Counted from the stretch's first letter, positions 9,250-17,162 are shown. The stretch: 64,000 bases of DNA from Desnuesiella massiliensis (GCF_001403615.1 NZ_LN879457.1:1364001-1428000), one strand, 5' to 3'. The notes: generated by a model not told the origin, from the sequence alone. Numbers and translations are program-made.

Positions 9250-10133
9250 AAAAGGTATATAAACCTCTATATTGGTACAAATAATTTTATCATCAATTTT
9301 TTCATGATGTAAAACATCAAATGTAAAATCATCTGCTAATTCATATCCGGAAATTGGAAGCCACTCACCATAAGCATAAATGATTAGTGAACTATATTCT
9401 AAAGCACTAAGCGATCTTTTAGGTGTGAAAACTGCGTATTTCAGTGGAGGAAGAGTTTTGAGTATCATTCCAGAAGGTACATCTGAAGCTGAAACTTGAA
9501 AACATGCTAGATGATAAATCTCATCTGTTTCAGGGTTTGTAATTTCAAAGTGTATTGAATTATTAGGGTTAAATTTATTTTTAATTTTATGAGACTGAGG
9601 TAAAAATTCATTTTGCCAGAAATTACGGAGTGTGTGCTTTTCAATGATTTCAATAACAGAAGTTTTAATATCCATTCCAACAAGATAAATTTCTTTTTCT
9701 TCTAAAACTTTAACATCAATATTTATATCATCTTGTATGTAATTGAACTTTTCTTTAATATATGTACCAAACTCAGTAAATTTTTCATATAAGAAAATTT
9801 CATTTCGATTTTTTCGGTATTTTAAAGGAGATATTCCATAGAGAGATGTAAAAGCTCTTGTAAATACTTCATGTGATTGAAAGTTAGCATCCATTGCAAT
9901 ATCTATAACGCGATTATCAGTTTTTACAAGCTTTTTGCAGCCTCATAAAGCCTTTTATTTCTTATATATTCCTTAACTGTAAAACCTGTTATGGATGTAA
10001 ATAACTTATAAAAGTGTGAAGGAGAATAGCCTGATACATTTGAAATCTCTTCAATAGTTATATCTTTTTCTATATTGCGATTTATATAATCAATTACATC
10101 CATGATGTTTTTTTTATAATACATATCTATCAT
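9250..10133 (-). pseudogene. Frameshifted AraC-family regulator with GyrI-like domain
   Basis: Two pieces in adjacent frames make one AraC-type regulator. Bases 9924-10133 encode the first helix-turn-helix (DITIEEISNVSGYSPSHFYK, then RNKRLYEAAKSL). After a TAA the -1 frame continues VKTDNRVIDIAMDANFQSHE, the second helix-turn-helix, up to ISPLKYRKNRNE. A GyrI-like effector-binding domain follows and ends near EVYIP at about 9253. One missing base at about 9926 explains the break. There is no stop after the GyrI domain: the frame runs on into the sigma factor, suggesting that a deletion joined the two genes. Confidence 0.75.
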
Positions 10134-10282
10134 CCTCTAAAAAGTTTTGTTTTGATATATTCAAATAAATTATAATAGATAAATTAATAAAAAACATCAA
10201 GAATTTGGATTTGATACTTTTATAATATAAATGTATCAATATTATATAAAAAATAAAATTTATACTTTTAAGGAGGGAAGCT

Positions 10283-10744
10283 ATGAGGATAGACTTTGAA
10301 TTAGCAAACAGAGATGATACTAAAAAAATTATCAATGTTCAAAATCAGAGCTTCTATGATGATTATAATAAGTATGGAGAATGTCCAGCGTACAATGAAA
10401 CAGAGCAGGCAATGTTAAAACAAATTGAAGAGGCAAGAGTATATAAAATACTTAAGTATAATGAAATAATAGGAGATATAATTATTAAACAAAGAGAAAA
10501 CAACAACTTTTATCTTAGGGTTATTAGTATTATTCCGCAATATCAAAATTTAGGTATTGGACAAATGGCTTTAAAGTATATTGAAGAGGTATATCCAGAA
10601 GCATCTGAGTGGGAATTAATAACCCCATTTAAAAGTTATCGAAATCATCATTTCTATGAGAAAATGGGCTATGTTAAAGTAGAAGAGTACAAGCATTCAG
10701 ATATTTTGACAATGTTTAGATACAAGAAAAAAATGTTGAGATAA
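10283..10744 (+). CDS. GNAT-family N-acetyltransferase
   Basis: A 153-residue protein that starts at ATG after AAGGAGGG. It has the GNAT core: an N-terminal strand-helix (FELANRDDTKKIINVQNQSF), the acetyl-CoA binding helix (VISIIPQYQNLGIGQMALKYI, with QNLGIG as the Q/RxxGxG/A motif) near residues 80-105, and a C-terminal HHFYEKMGYVKVEEY strand pair. It transfers an acetyl group from acetyl-CoA to an amine, substrate unknown. It faces away from the araC remnant. Confidence 0.85.
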   Translation: MRIDFELANRDDTKKIINVQNQSFYDDYNKYGECPAYNETEQAMLKQIEEARVYKILKYNEIIGDIIIKQRENNNFYLRVISIIPQYQNLGIGQMALKYIEEVYPEASEWELITPFKSYRNHHFYEKMGYVKVEEYKHSDILTMFRYKKKMLR

Positions 10745-10879
10745 ACCTGGTATATGTCAAAATTAAAGTAATCTGTTTTGAGTTGAAAGATACTTAATCT
10801 ATTGTAAATCTAAGCAGATAAAAATAGATTTGAACAATTAGAATAAATTAAAAATATGGAAATATTCTACGTTATGCCT

Positions 10880-10915
10880 GTTACGGAGAACCGTATCACA
10901 AGTATTTGCGAAAAG
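10880..10915. repeat. R3 hairpin motif, copy B
   Basis: TTACGGAGAACCGTA followed by TCACAAGTA, the same motif as at 7383, 14760 and 16741. Downstream an AGCCTTA...CTTAGGCT dyad follows, as after copy C. Confidence 0.6.
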
Positions 10916-10970
10916 TAGCCTTAATAAAGTAATCATTCTCATATTCAACTACCTCTTAGGCTAATAATAT

Positions 10971-11005
10971 GAATTTAAGGTTTATTTATATAAATAGTAA
11001 ATTTA
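10971..11005 (+). repeat. R1 repeat (array 1)
   Basis: GAATTTAAGGTTTATTTATA, then TAAATAGTAAATTT: a diverged R1 that lacks the first 8 bases. Sequence from here on is nearly identical to 62363 onwards. Confidence 0.75.
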
Positions 11006-11055
11006 TCGAGCAGTTTTAACTGCGGATTATTTATATTTTGCATAGGAGGGAAAAT

Positions 11056-11442
11056 ATGAAAAATTATACTCAGGTTTATGTGAAAAGTAGTTTTGAAGCG
11101 GCAGAAATGTATTGCAAAGCCTTTGGCGCAGAAATTACATTTGAAGTGAAAAATGATACCGAAACTGCTTATGTACACTGTGAATTATCCGTAAATGGTG
11201 AAGGTTTTTTAGCATTAGGCGAAGCAGCAAACCCTTGTGACATAAACATAGTTCACAAAATGAAATGGGAAACTATGACTTTTAATGTTTTTGAGATGGG
11301 AAGCGAAGAATCGGTTTATAATGCCTTTAATATTTTGAGTAATGGCGGTGTTATTATTAATCCCATTCAGGAAGTTCCATGGAGCAAGTGTTGTGCGACT
11401 GTTATAGACAAATTTGGAGTGTGTTGGTGGATTGCAATATGA
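11056..11442 (+). CDS. VOC-superfamily protein (PhnB/glyoxalase-like), copy 1
   Basis: A 128-residue protein that starts at ATG after AGGAGGG. It begins MKNYTQVYVKSSFEAAEMYC with an SFEAAEMYCKAFGAE stretch, the first beta-alpha-beta unit of a VOC fold like that of PhnB/bleomycin-resistance-type proteins. It ends WSKCCATVIDKFGVCWWIAI, the usual DxFGxxW ending. VOC proteins bind metals or small molecules and may be enzymes or binding proteins for toxic compounds. The same protein is encoded at 62427-62813 with no amino-acid difference. Flanking R1 repeats mark the edges of the duplicated unit. Confidence 0.82.
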   Translation: MKNYTQVYVKSSFEAAEMYCKAFGAEITFEVKNDTETAYVHCELSVNGEGFLALGEAANPCDINIVHKMKWETMTFNVFEMGSEESVYNAFNILSNGGVIINPIQEVPWSKCCATVIDKFGVCWWIAI

Positions 11443-11470
11443 TAAACCCAATAAGCATAATACGAAGCTG

Positions 11471-11512
11471 ACAAATTCTAATTTAAAGTTAAATACTATA
11501 AATAGTAATTTG
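11471..11512 (+). repeat. R1 repeat (array 1)
   Basis: CAAATTCTAATTT at its start and ACTATAAATAGTAATTTG at its end. The last part contains the palindrome ACTATAAATAGT. Confidence 0.85.
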
Positions 11513-11531
11513 TACAAGAGGAGAAGTATAC

Positions 11532-11852
11532 ATGGAGACAATAATAATTAAATTAAGCCCTAAATTATTAGAAAATCCCGATTTAGATTTATGCTATACA
11601 GTACCTGATAGAATTGAGGAATTATCAGATAAAAAAATTTTGGATAATGGTTATGATTATTTAGAAGGTCAAAGCAACCCAATTGGTATATGGATGAAAA
11701 CTGAATCGGCAGAACAAGATTATCCGTTTATAATTGATATACTTAAAAAGGAAATGTTTTTAGAAAATGATTTATCAAAATCAGCAGAAATATATATTTC
11801 TAAAGTAGACTGTGATGAATTTGAAAATTGCAAAAAAGTTTATCCTTTATAA
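11532..11852 (+). CDS. Hypothetical array protein, 106 residues
   Basis: The protein is acidic, has no signal or membrane segment, and starts at ATG after AAGAGGAG. It begins METIIIKLSPKLLENPDLDL and contains YLEGQSNPIGIWMKTESAEQ. I do not recognise the family. Its size, charge and position between two R1 repeats fit the immunity-type proteins around it, but that is inference from context only. Confidence 0.6.
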   Translation: METIIIKLSPKLLENPDLDLCYTVPDRIEELSDKKILDNGYDYLEGQSNPIGIWMKTESAEQDYPFIIDILKKEMFLENDLSKSAEIYISKVDCDEFENCKKVYPL

Positions 11853-11860
11853 ATCATTAA

Positions 11861-11903
11861 GATAAATTCTAATTTAAGGTTGAATAATATAAATAGTAAT
11901 TTG
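11861..11903 (+). repeat. R1 repeat (array 1)
   Basis: A near-complete copy, from ATAAATTCTAATTTAAGG to AAATAGTAATTTG, between the 106-residue gene and the SUKH gene. Confidence 0.85.
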
Positions 11904-11967
11904 TTGGTTTGAAAAATAAATTTGTTTTTAACAAGTATCAATTAATATGAGATAGGAGAAAGATGCA

Positions 11968-12573
11968 ATGAAAATTATTGAAGAATATGTAAATAGATTA
12001 AAAAAAGCATACTATGATAATGTTGGAAAAGAAAGTTGGGATTATTTTGAAAGAGTTATGCATGGTGCGAGCAAAGAAGATATTAAGAAATTGAAAGAGG
12101 AATATCCTAACGTTCCAGATTCCTTAGTAAAACTTCTTGAATATGTTGATGGAACGTATTGGAGGGAATATGAAGGAGAAAAAATTACCTTTTATATTCT
12201 TGGTTCTGATGTTAATGAGTATCCATATTATCTACTTTCAGTAAATCAGATTTTGGATAGTAAGAATGAGGCAGTCGACTTCTATGCTGACTACGTTAAT
12301 CGTGAATATGGTGATGATGTTGAAGTAGATGAAAGAATTACAGATTGCGCAAATAACATGAAATGGTTACATTTTTCAGATTGTATGAATAATGGTGGCA
12401 CATCACAATTGTTTATTGATTTTTCACCTTCCGTAAAAGGAATTAACGGGCAAGTTGTAAGATTTTTGCATGACCCCGATGAAATTCAAGTGATAGCAGA
12501 TAGTTTTGATAATTACTTACAAATGTTAATTGAAAATGGGATAGATTTTATTAACGAAGATACAGTCGAGTAA
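11968..12573 (+). CDS. SMI1/KNR4 (SUKH) family protein
   Basis: A 201-residue soluble acidic protein that starts at ATG after GATAGGAG. Residues 25-60 carry the SUKH opening (GASKEDIKKLKEEYPNVPDS then LVKLLEYVDG), and a WLHFSDCMNNGGTSQLFIDF strand follows near residue 140. SUKH proteins often act as immunity proteins against contact-dependent or other polymorphic toxins, by binding the toxin domain. No toxin gene is adjacent, so it would be an orphan immunity gene. It lies between R1 repeats. Confidence 0.82.
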   Translation: MKIIEEYVNRLKKAYYDNVGKESWDYFERVMHGASKEDIKKLKEEYPNVPDSLVKLLEYVDGTYWREYEGEKITFYILGSDVNEYPYYLLSVNQILDSKNEAVDFYADYVNREYGDDVEVDERITDCANNMKWLHFSDCMNNGGTSQLFIDFSPSVKGINGQVVRFLHDPDEIQVIADSFDNYLQMLIENGIDFINEDTVE

Positions 12574-12674
12574 GTAAACTACATAAGTTTTGTTTTAAGA
12601 CTAGAAAATTCTAAATTTATCAAGATGATTGAAAGTATGTTTTAAAATTCCCATTATGTTTATAACCCTGAACT

Positions 12675-12692
12675 CACAAATTCCAATTTGTA
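12675..12692 (+). repeat. R1 repeat, short form (array 1)
   Basis: CAAATTCCAATTTGTAG: the two ends of R1 joined at AATTT without the 27-base centre. Confidence 0.7.
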
Positions 12693-12732
12693 GCAGGTGT
12701 TAAAAAGATAATTTATTACACAATCTTCTTAT

Positions 12733-12767
12733 TAAGCGGTGTAAGCTCAATCTTATGCCGCTTTTGA
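12733..12767 (+). terminator. Terminator-like hairpin shared with 28563
   Basis: AAGCGGTGTAAG and CTTATGCCGCTTTT pair across a CTCAAT loop. An almost identical hairpin lies at 28563-28596 after murI. Confidence 0.7.
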
Positions 12768-12915
12768 AGTATATTCTTCGATACATTTAGTGAAAAACTT
12801 TTTATTCCGTATTCATGTAATATTTAGTATAATGTTCCTTAAGGAGAATTAAAACAGCTATGTAAAGTATTACATATTTATTATGATTATTAAATCGAAA
12901 AGTAAGGTGATTGGT

Positions 12916-13242
12916 TTGAATAAGATTGTAAAACTTAGAGAGGTTTTATTGAACAGTGAAGAATTCAAATGGAGTGATGCATTGTTCTTAATAAATGGTG
13001 AAAAGTGGACATTAGATTCAAAATGTGCTGTTCTTGACCCTGATTATGTAGAAGATGATGCAGATGAAGAACCAAGATTTGCAATTGACAATAATCTGAA
13101 ATATTCTTTAAATATGCAGGAGATACAAAGTGTTGTCGATAATGCCAATCAACAATGTGACTGCTGTACAGAAAGTGAATTATTACAGGCATTTTTATAT
13201 TATTATGATAATGATGCTTTTATAACATTTGATGCAACATAG
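12916..13242 (+). CDS. DUF7716-like array protein
   Basis: A TTG start preceded by AAGGTGATT gives a 108-residue acidic soluble protein; an ATG 11 codons upstream is an alternative. It contains NGEKWTLDSKCAVLDPDYVE, an acidic loop DDADEEPRF, and ends LLQAFLYYYDNDAFITFDAT. This arrangement recalls a small family of unknown function (DUF7716) found in immunity-type gene arrays. The match is from memory of the pattern and is not certain. It sits in array 1 beside SUKH and membrane genes. Confidence 0.6.
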   Translation: MNKIVKLREVLLNSEEFKWSDALFLINGEKWTLDSKCAVLDPDYVEDDADEEPRFAIDNNLKYSLNMQEIQSVVDNANQQCDCCTESELLQAFLYYYDNDAFITFDAT

Positions 13243-13312
13243 TGTTCTTACAGGATATAATTTGAAGTGTATTATCCTAAAATCTTGAATTTATAGATTG
13301 GAGATGGAATGT

Positions 13313-13723
13313 ATGAAAAATATAGTTCATGGCTTTATGCTTGCATTAGCGAATTTTAGTTCAATAATTTTTGGATTTGTAATTTATTATATGATTAAAG
13401 GACCAAATCAAATTATAATTCAGGCTCCTATCGCAATAGTATTATCGTGTATAATTTTTAGTACTTACTTGTATATATATTCAAAAACTAAAATAGGAAG
13501 AGACATGTATATCAGTGCTACAAACTGTTATATGATTTATATATATTCTTTGGTATGGTCTCCTATAATTTTTATACCTATTCATTATATAACACAGGGA
13601 TATCTAACTTCATTTGAAAATATTTTATATCAATGGCTATTCCAAATTATAACTAACATAATAGTAATTTTCATTTCAAGATTAGTAGTAAAGCCATTAT
13701 TTAATAATAAAGCATCTATATAG
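13313..13723 (+). CDS. Hypothetical membrane protein
   Basis: A 136-residue protein that starts at ATG after TTGGAGATGG. It has four hydrophobic segments, at about residues 5-27, 35-58, 76-95 and 108-128, with few charges between them. I recognise no family. Small four-helix membrane proteins in such arrays can be immunity proteins against membrane-active toxins, but there is no direct evidence here. Confidence 0.6.
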   Translation: MKNIVHGFMLALANFSSIIFGFVIYYMIKGPNQIIIQAPIAIVLSCIIFSTYLYIYSKTKIGRDMYISATNCYMIYIYSLVWSPIIFIPIHYITQGYLTSFENILYQWLFQIITNIIVIFISRLVVKPLFNNKASI

Positions 13724-13807
13724 AAAGCATAAAAGAATTTACATGTCAGTGTCTATCTCATGATTTTACGATATTTCTTTATTTCGGAATATTCATGTAT
13801 TACAAGC

Positions 13808-13829
13808 TAGATAAATAGTAATTTGTAGA
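13808..13829 (+). repeat. R1 repeat, 3' half (array 1)
   Basis: TAGATAAATAGTAATTTGTA, directly before the GATGAGGTG ribosome site of the next gene. Confidence 0.7.
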
Positions 13830-13842
13830 TGAGGTGTAACAT

Positions 13843-14514
13843 ATGGATAGAGGTGCAATAAATTATATTTTAAGGGTTATTGTACAACGTATTTTAGGAA
13901 TAATGTTATTTCTTATTGGTTCATCGTGGGGATACGGAACTCGGGAAATTATATATTTCATATTACACATACTGATTGCAGTAATTTCTGGAATAGTTAT
14001 GTATAAAGCAAATTCTACGACAATTAATGAAAGAAGAAAGGTAAATACCGATTCTCCTATATGGGATAAAGTACTATTAACGATATATTGGATTTTAGCG
14101 TATTTTGGTATATATTTTGTAGCGGGGCAATGCTATGAAACATTGCAACTCGATAATTTCTATTGGATAGGTGTTGCTTTATATATTATTGCGACAATTT
14201 TCACATTAAGAGCAATGATAGTGAATACCTTTTTGGAATCTACAGCAAGACTTCAAACCGACAGGAAACAAAGTGTATGCAAAGAAGGTCCGTATTCAAT
14301 AATTAGACATCCTACATATTTGGCAATTTTGATTTGGTGTGTTTCTATTTCTTTGATATTTCCATCAAAATATGTGATATTAACTGCTGTTGTTATTGGG
14401 GTTGTCATTGTTATTCGGACATATCTTGAGGATAATATGCTGAAAACAGGATTAGATGGATATATGGATTATATGAGAGAGGTTAGATATCGCTTAATTC
14501 CATTTATTTGGTGA
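13843..14514 (+). CDS. Isoprenylcysteine carboxyl methyltransferase-like membrane protein
   Basis: A 223-residue membrane protein with about six hydrophobic segments. The C-terminal third has the ICMT/PEMT catalytic signature: GPYSIIRHPTYLAILIW (GPYxxxRHPxY) near residue 147 and, later, the paired ED/E region TYLEDNMLKTGLDGYMDYM. These enzymes bind S-adenosylmethionine at the membrane face and methylate lipids or isoprenyl-like substrates; the bacterial substrate is unknown. It lies between R1 repeats, with a terminator after the second one. Confidence 0.8.
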   Translation: MDRGAINYILRVIVQRILGIMLFLIGSSWGYGTREIIYFILHILIAVISGIVMYKANSTTINERRKVNTDSPIWDKVLLTIYWILAYFGIYFVAGQCYETLQLDNFYWIGVALYIIATIFTLRAMIVNTFLESTARLQTDRKQSVCKEGPYSIIRHPTYLAILIWCVSISLIFPSKYVILTAVVIGVVIVIRTYLEDNMLKTGLDGYMDYMREVRYRLIPFIW

Positions 14515-14521
14515 TAATAAT

Positions 14522-14562
14522 CAAATTCCAATTTAAGGTTGAGTAATATAAATAGTAATTTA
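14522..14562 (+). repeat. R1 repeat, full copy (array 1)
   Basis: A full-length copy (CAAATTCCAATTTAAGG to AAATAGTAATTT), almost identical to those at 44741 and 62335. Confidence 0.9.
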
Positions 14563-14579
14563 ATTTTCAAAATGTAAAT

Positions 14580-14612
14580 GAAATCCGAGAGTAGCATCCT
14601 CGGATTTTCTTA
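14580..14612 (+). terminator. Rho-independent terminator
   Basis: AAATCCGAG and CTCGGATTTTCTT pair across a short loop, just after the R1 repeat. Confidence 0.8.
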
Positions 14613-14759
14613 AATGTTTCTACAAATTATGAAGGATAATATAACTATATGTAGAATTACAATTTATTCAAGAAACTAATAGGAAATAGTTTATTATGTC
14701 TATAATCGAAAGTCGGGAGGATTAGAGTAAGAGTACAAAATTATTAATAGTTTTAGCAT

Positions 14760-14837
14760 GTGATATGGTGAACCGTAGCACAAGTAAATGAGGTTTTTAG
14801 CCTTAGGCATTGAAATGACTTGTCTGAGGCTGTTTTT
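14760..14837. repeat. R3 hairpin motif, copy C, plus terminator
   Basis: TATGGTGAACCGTA followed by GCACAAGTAAATGAGG, the R3 motif, then a hairpin AGCCTTAGGCA...TGTCTGAGGCT with T run at 14799-14837. A fragment ATCGTACCACAAGTAA recurs near 14858. Confidence 0.65.
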
Positions 14838-14965
14838 ATAAGTTAAAATATCGTACCACAAGTAATATTGTATTTACAAAATATTTTATAATAATAAGAG
14901 AGAATAACTTTAAAGTGGAAGGCAACCTGACCGTTCCAATAGATTGAATGCTTGTTTTAAATTAT

Positions 14966-15123
14966 GGCTCTGTTTAAGAATGCTGTTGAAGTAAGCAGCT
15001 CATATAATACCGTAGAAAACATTGGAGCGAACATCAATAATCATTAGTCTTATATGTGTAGCGGAACGTTTTCCTAGGTATTATATGAGCTGCGTAATTT
15101 CAACATTAGTCTTTAACATAGCC
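14966..15123. mobile_element. MITE, 158 bp, with 8-bp target duplication
   Basis: The terminal inverted repeats are about 55 bp long, opening with GGCTCTGTTTAAGAATG on the left and, on the other strand from the right, GGCTATGTTAAAGACTA; both share CAGCTCATATAATACC. TAAATTAT directly flanks both ends (14958-14965 and 15124-15131), an 8-bp target duplication. It has no coding capacity, so a transposase must act in trans. The ends and duplication length fit ISL3- or IS1595-type elements. Confidence 0.88.
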
Positions 15124-15168
15124 TAAATTATATGTGTTAAAGTAAAAGCATTTTATATTACTTAAAGC

Positions 15169-15840
15169 TTAAAATCCTAGAGATTCGCCAACCAGGATAA
15201 CTTTTATTCTTCCTTCTGTTTTGCACATTCTAGTTTCAATAACGTAAGAACAAATACAATCCTTTGATTTACAATTTCCACAAGAACCATTGATAACACA
15301 AGGTGTCTTTGTAGGAGAATTTAAAAACGGATCTGTCGAACAGCGTAGAGCATTAATTGGAGCCGCATATGTTCTAGCCCTATCTATAGCATTTTCAATG
15401 GTACTGCAAACCTTATTCATCCCAATAACAGCTATAACACTTTTAGGACCAAAAGTAATTGCTGCTACTCGATTGCCTACACTATCTACATTAACCAAAA
15501 TACCATCTTCACTTATTGCATTGAAGCTCGTCAAAAAGGTATCACATAGCAGTGATTGGCGCATTAAGTCATATCTTTCATCTTTTGTTTTTGCTTTATC
15601 ACGATCAATTGTAGTGAAATTACCTTGATAGATTTGGTCAATAAGTCCAATGTCTTTAAGTGTAACAGATCCTCCCCATGACACTGATGAGTGTTCTGGG
15701 ATAAGTGATAGTGCTTTTTTAGTTGCATCTGTAGCATTATCACAGTAATAAGCCTCAAAATTTCTACTTTGTAGATTTCTAATTACTTTTGTTGCCAAAA
15801 GCTTATATCTCGCTTTTATCGAATTATCTATTTTTTGCAT
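15169..15840 (-). CDS. LUD domain (LutC/YkgG-like) protein
   Basis: A 223-residue soluble protein, divergently transcribed from the Crp-type regulator. It shows the LUD (lactate utilisation) fold elements: SVSWGGSVTLKDIGL near residue 53, FLTSFNAISEDGILVNVDSV near 103 and GPKSVIAVIGMNKV near 131. A C-terminal cysteine cluster (NGSCGNCKSKDCICS) is usual in clostridial members. LUD proteins belong to lactate oxidation complexes with Fe-S partners, but no LutA or LutB lies nearby, so its true role is open. An AGGAAC-like site precedes ATG. Confidence 0.82.
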   Translation of the reverse strand: MQKIDNSIKARYKLLATKVIRNLQSRNFEAYYCDNATDATKKALSLIPEHSSVSWGGSVTLKDIGLIDQIYQGNFTTIDRDKAKTKDERYDLMRQSLLCDTFLTSFNAISEDGILVNVDSVGNRVAAITFGPKSVIAVIGMNKVCSTIENAIDRARTYAAPINALRCSTDPFLNSPTKTPCVINGSCGNCKSKDCICSYVIETRMCKTEGRIKVILVGESLGF

Positions 15841-15885
15841 TTTAGTTCCTCCATTATGATTTGTTATATAAAATAATTAAAGTTA

Positions 15886-15944
15886 TTGTATGTTTATTAT
15901 AAGTATACTATAATAAATATAAAAAAATATGTTGCATATGCAAC
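15886..15944 (+). promoter_or_regulatory. Promoter and palindromic operator of the Crp-type regulator
   Basis: TTGTAT (15886) and TATAAT (15909) are 17 bases apart. A perfect 14-bp palindrome GTTGCATATGCAAC lies at 15931-15944, just downstream of the expected start site, in the space shared with the divergent LUD gene. This suggests autoregulation by the Crp/Fnr-type protein. Confidence 0.65.
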
Positions 15945-15956
15945 GGGGTGTTTCTT

Positions 15957-16664
15957 ATGAAAGAATTAAATTTATTAGCTCAATCTAGTCTGTTTTCAGG
16001 CATTGAACTAAATGATATTCAAAAAATGCTTGTGTGTCTATCAGCGACGCGTAAAGAATATGATAAAGATGAAATGGTTGTTTGTGAGGGGGAACCAGTC
16101 AATGAAATTGGTATTATACTTCAAGGCATCGCACAAAGCACTAAATTAAGTGTTACAGGTAAAGAAATTATTGTATCTCTTCATTACCCAGGTGGATATA
16201 CTGCTGTTTTAACTGCAGCTAGCCGTACACGTAAATGTCCTATGTCGGTACAGGCTTTAGAACCTCTTAGTGTTCTTTTTATTCCTATAAAAAATGTGCT
16301 AGCCAGTTGTTCGAAGTTGTGTATAGCGCATGAACAATTACTTGGTAATCTTTTTGACAGTATTGCAGAGAGGGCGTTAGAGTTACATGATCGAAATGAT
16401 TGTCTGATTATGCCAACTATTCGTGATAAGGTTCTAACTTATTTAACTAGACTCAGTCGTGAATCCGAAACACAAGTTGTATCAATTCCTTTTAATAGGG
16501 AAGCAATGGCGAAATATTTAAATGTAGATCGTAGTGCCCTATCTAGGGAACTTGCATGTATGAAACGAGAGGGTCTAATCGATTTTTATAAAAATGAATT
16601 CAAGTTGAAAGTGACGATGGAGTCAATAAAGATGCATGTAGGCAAATCGGCATTAATTCCATGA
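15957..16664 (+). CDS. Crp/Fnr-family transcriptional regulator
   Basis: A 235-residue regulator; the ATG chosen follows GGGGTG. Residues 10-120 form a cyclic-nucleotide-binding-like beta roll (FSGIELNDIQKML, VVCEGEPVNEIGIILQG). The C-terminal part holds a winged helix (FNREAMAKYLNVDRSALSRE, then LACMKREGLIDF) with the SR..S recognition-helix pattern. No cysteine cluster for an Fe-S centre is seen at the N-terminus, so it is not a classical Fnr. It is divergent from the LUD gene and probably controls it and itself through the shared palindrome. Confidence 0.85.
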   Translation: MKELNLLAQSSLFSGIELNDIQKMLVCLSATRKEYDKDEMVVCEGEPVNEIGIILQGIAQSTKLSVTGKEIIVSLHYPGGYTAVLTAASRTRKCPMSVQALEPLSVLFIPIKNVLASCSKLCIAHEQLLGNLFDSIAERALELHDRNDCLIMPTIRDKVLTYLTRLSRESETQVVSIPFNREAMAKYLNVDRSALSRELACMKREGLIDFYKNEFKLKVTMESIKMHVGKSALIP

Positions 16665-16721
16665 TCGTAGCGCATCTAATGTAAGAAATGGAGGTCTTTA
16701 GATGTATAGATGATTAAAATG

Positions 16722-16782
16722 AAAAACCTCACTTGCAACTGATACGGTGAACCGTACCATAAGTAACGGAGTTTTTTTTATT
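16722..16782 (+). terminator. Terminator containing R3 motif, copy D
   Basis: AAAAACCTCACTT and AAGTAACGGAGTTTTT form outer arms around the R3 hairpin TACGGTGAACCGTA. It lies 58 bases after the Crp-type gene. Confidence 0.65.
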
Positions 16783-17127
16783 TTGAGTAGCTTTTATTTT
16801 AAAGATTATAGACTGTGTTTTTGCTAATTTTAAGCTTTGAAAGGTTTGAGAAGTAGAAAAAAGGGTGTGGAGTTTTGCTAATCTTGTTAATCAAGGAGAT
16901 GAAATAAGAGAATTCCTAAATTTAATTAAATGATGAATAAGTCCTAAAAGAGTCGGTCAAAGAATGGTGTCTAGCTCTTTTTTTTGTTTTATACAAATGT
17001 TCAAATAATTATATTTAAGTGTAGAAAAGTATGGCATGGACTTATATTATAAGGTGTTTGTTATCATTTTTAGTATTATTTCAAATCTCATCGGTAAAAA
17101 TAAAAGCAAAAAAATAAATATACCATA
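16783..17127. other. Intergenic region with a gene tail remnant
   Basis: No intact gene. A short frame at about 16875-16932 reads ANLVNQGDEIREFLNLIK and stops, probably the end of a lost gene. A hairpin AAAGAG...GCTCTTT with a T run follows near 16946-16987. Confidence 0.4.
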
Positions 17128-17162
17128 TTGACACCACCACTACTGCGTGATACTATATAGTA
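17128..17162 (+). promoter_or_regulatory. padR promoter with overlapping palindrome
   Basis: A perfect TTGACA at 17128 and TACTAT at 17151 are 17 bases apart. The -10 lies inside the palindrome TACTATATAGTA (17151-17162), and more AGTA/TACT half-sites follow up to 17200. PadR proteins repress their own promoters through such ATACT-type dyads, so autoregulation is likely. Confidence 0.78.

Noticed and set aside
9920..9932. Programmed frameshift joining the two AraC pieces
   Set aside because: No standard X XXY YYZ slippery heptamer lies at the overlap; a single lost base fits better.
10114..10335. Hydrophobic minus-strand frame before the GNAT gene
   Set aside because: It overlaps the start of araC and the GNAT 5' end; the hydrophobic look comes from AT-rich intergenic DNA.
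15290..15628. A 112-codon frame opposite the LUD gene
   Set aside because: It is fully covered by the LUD gene, which has clear family signatures and a proper start.
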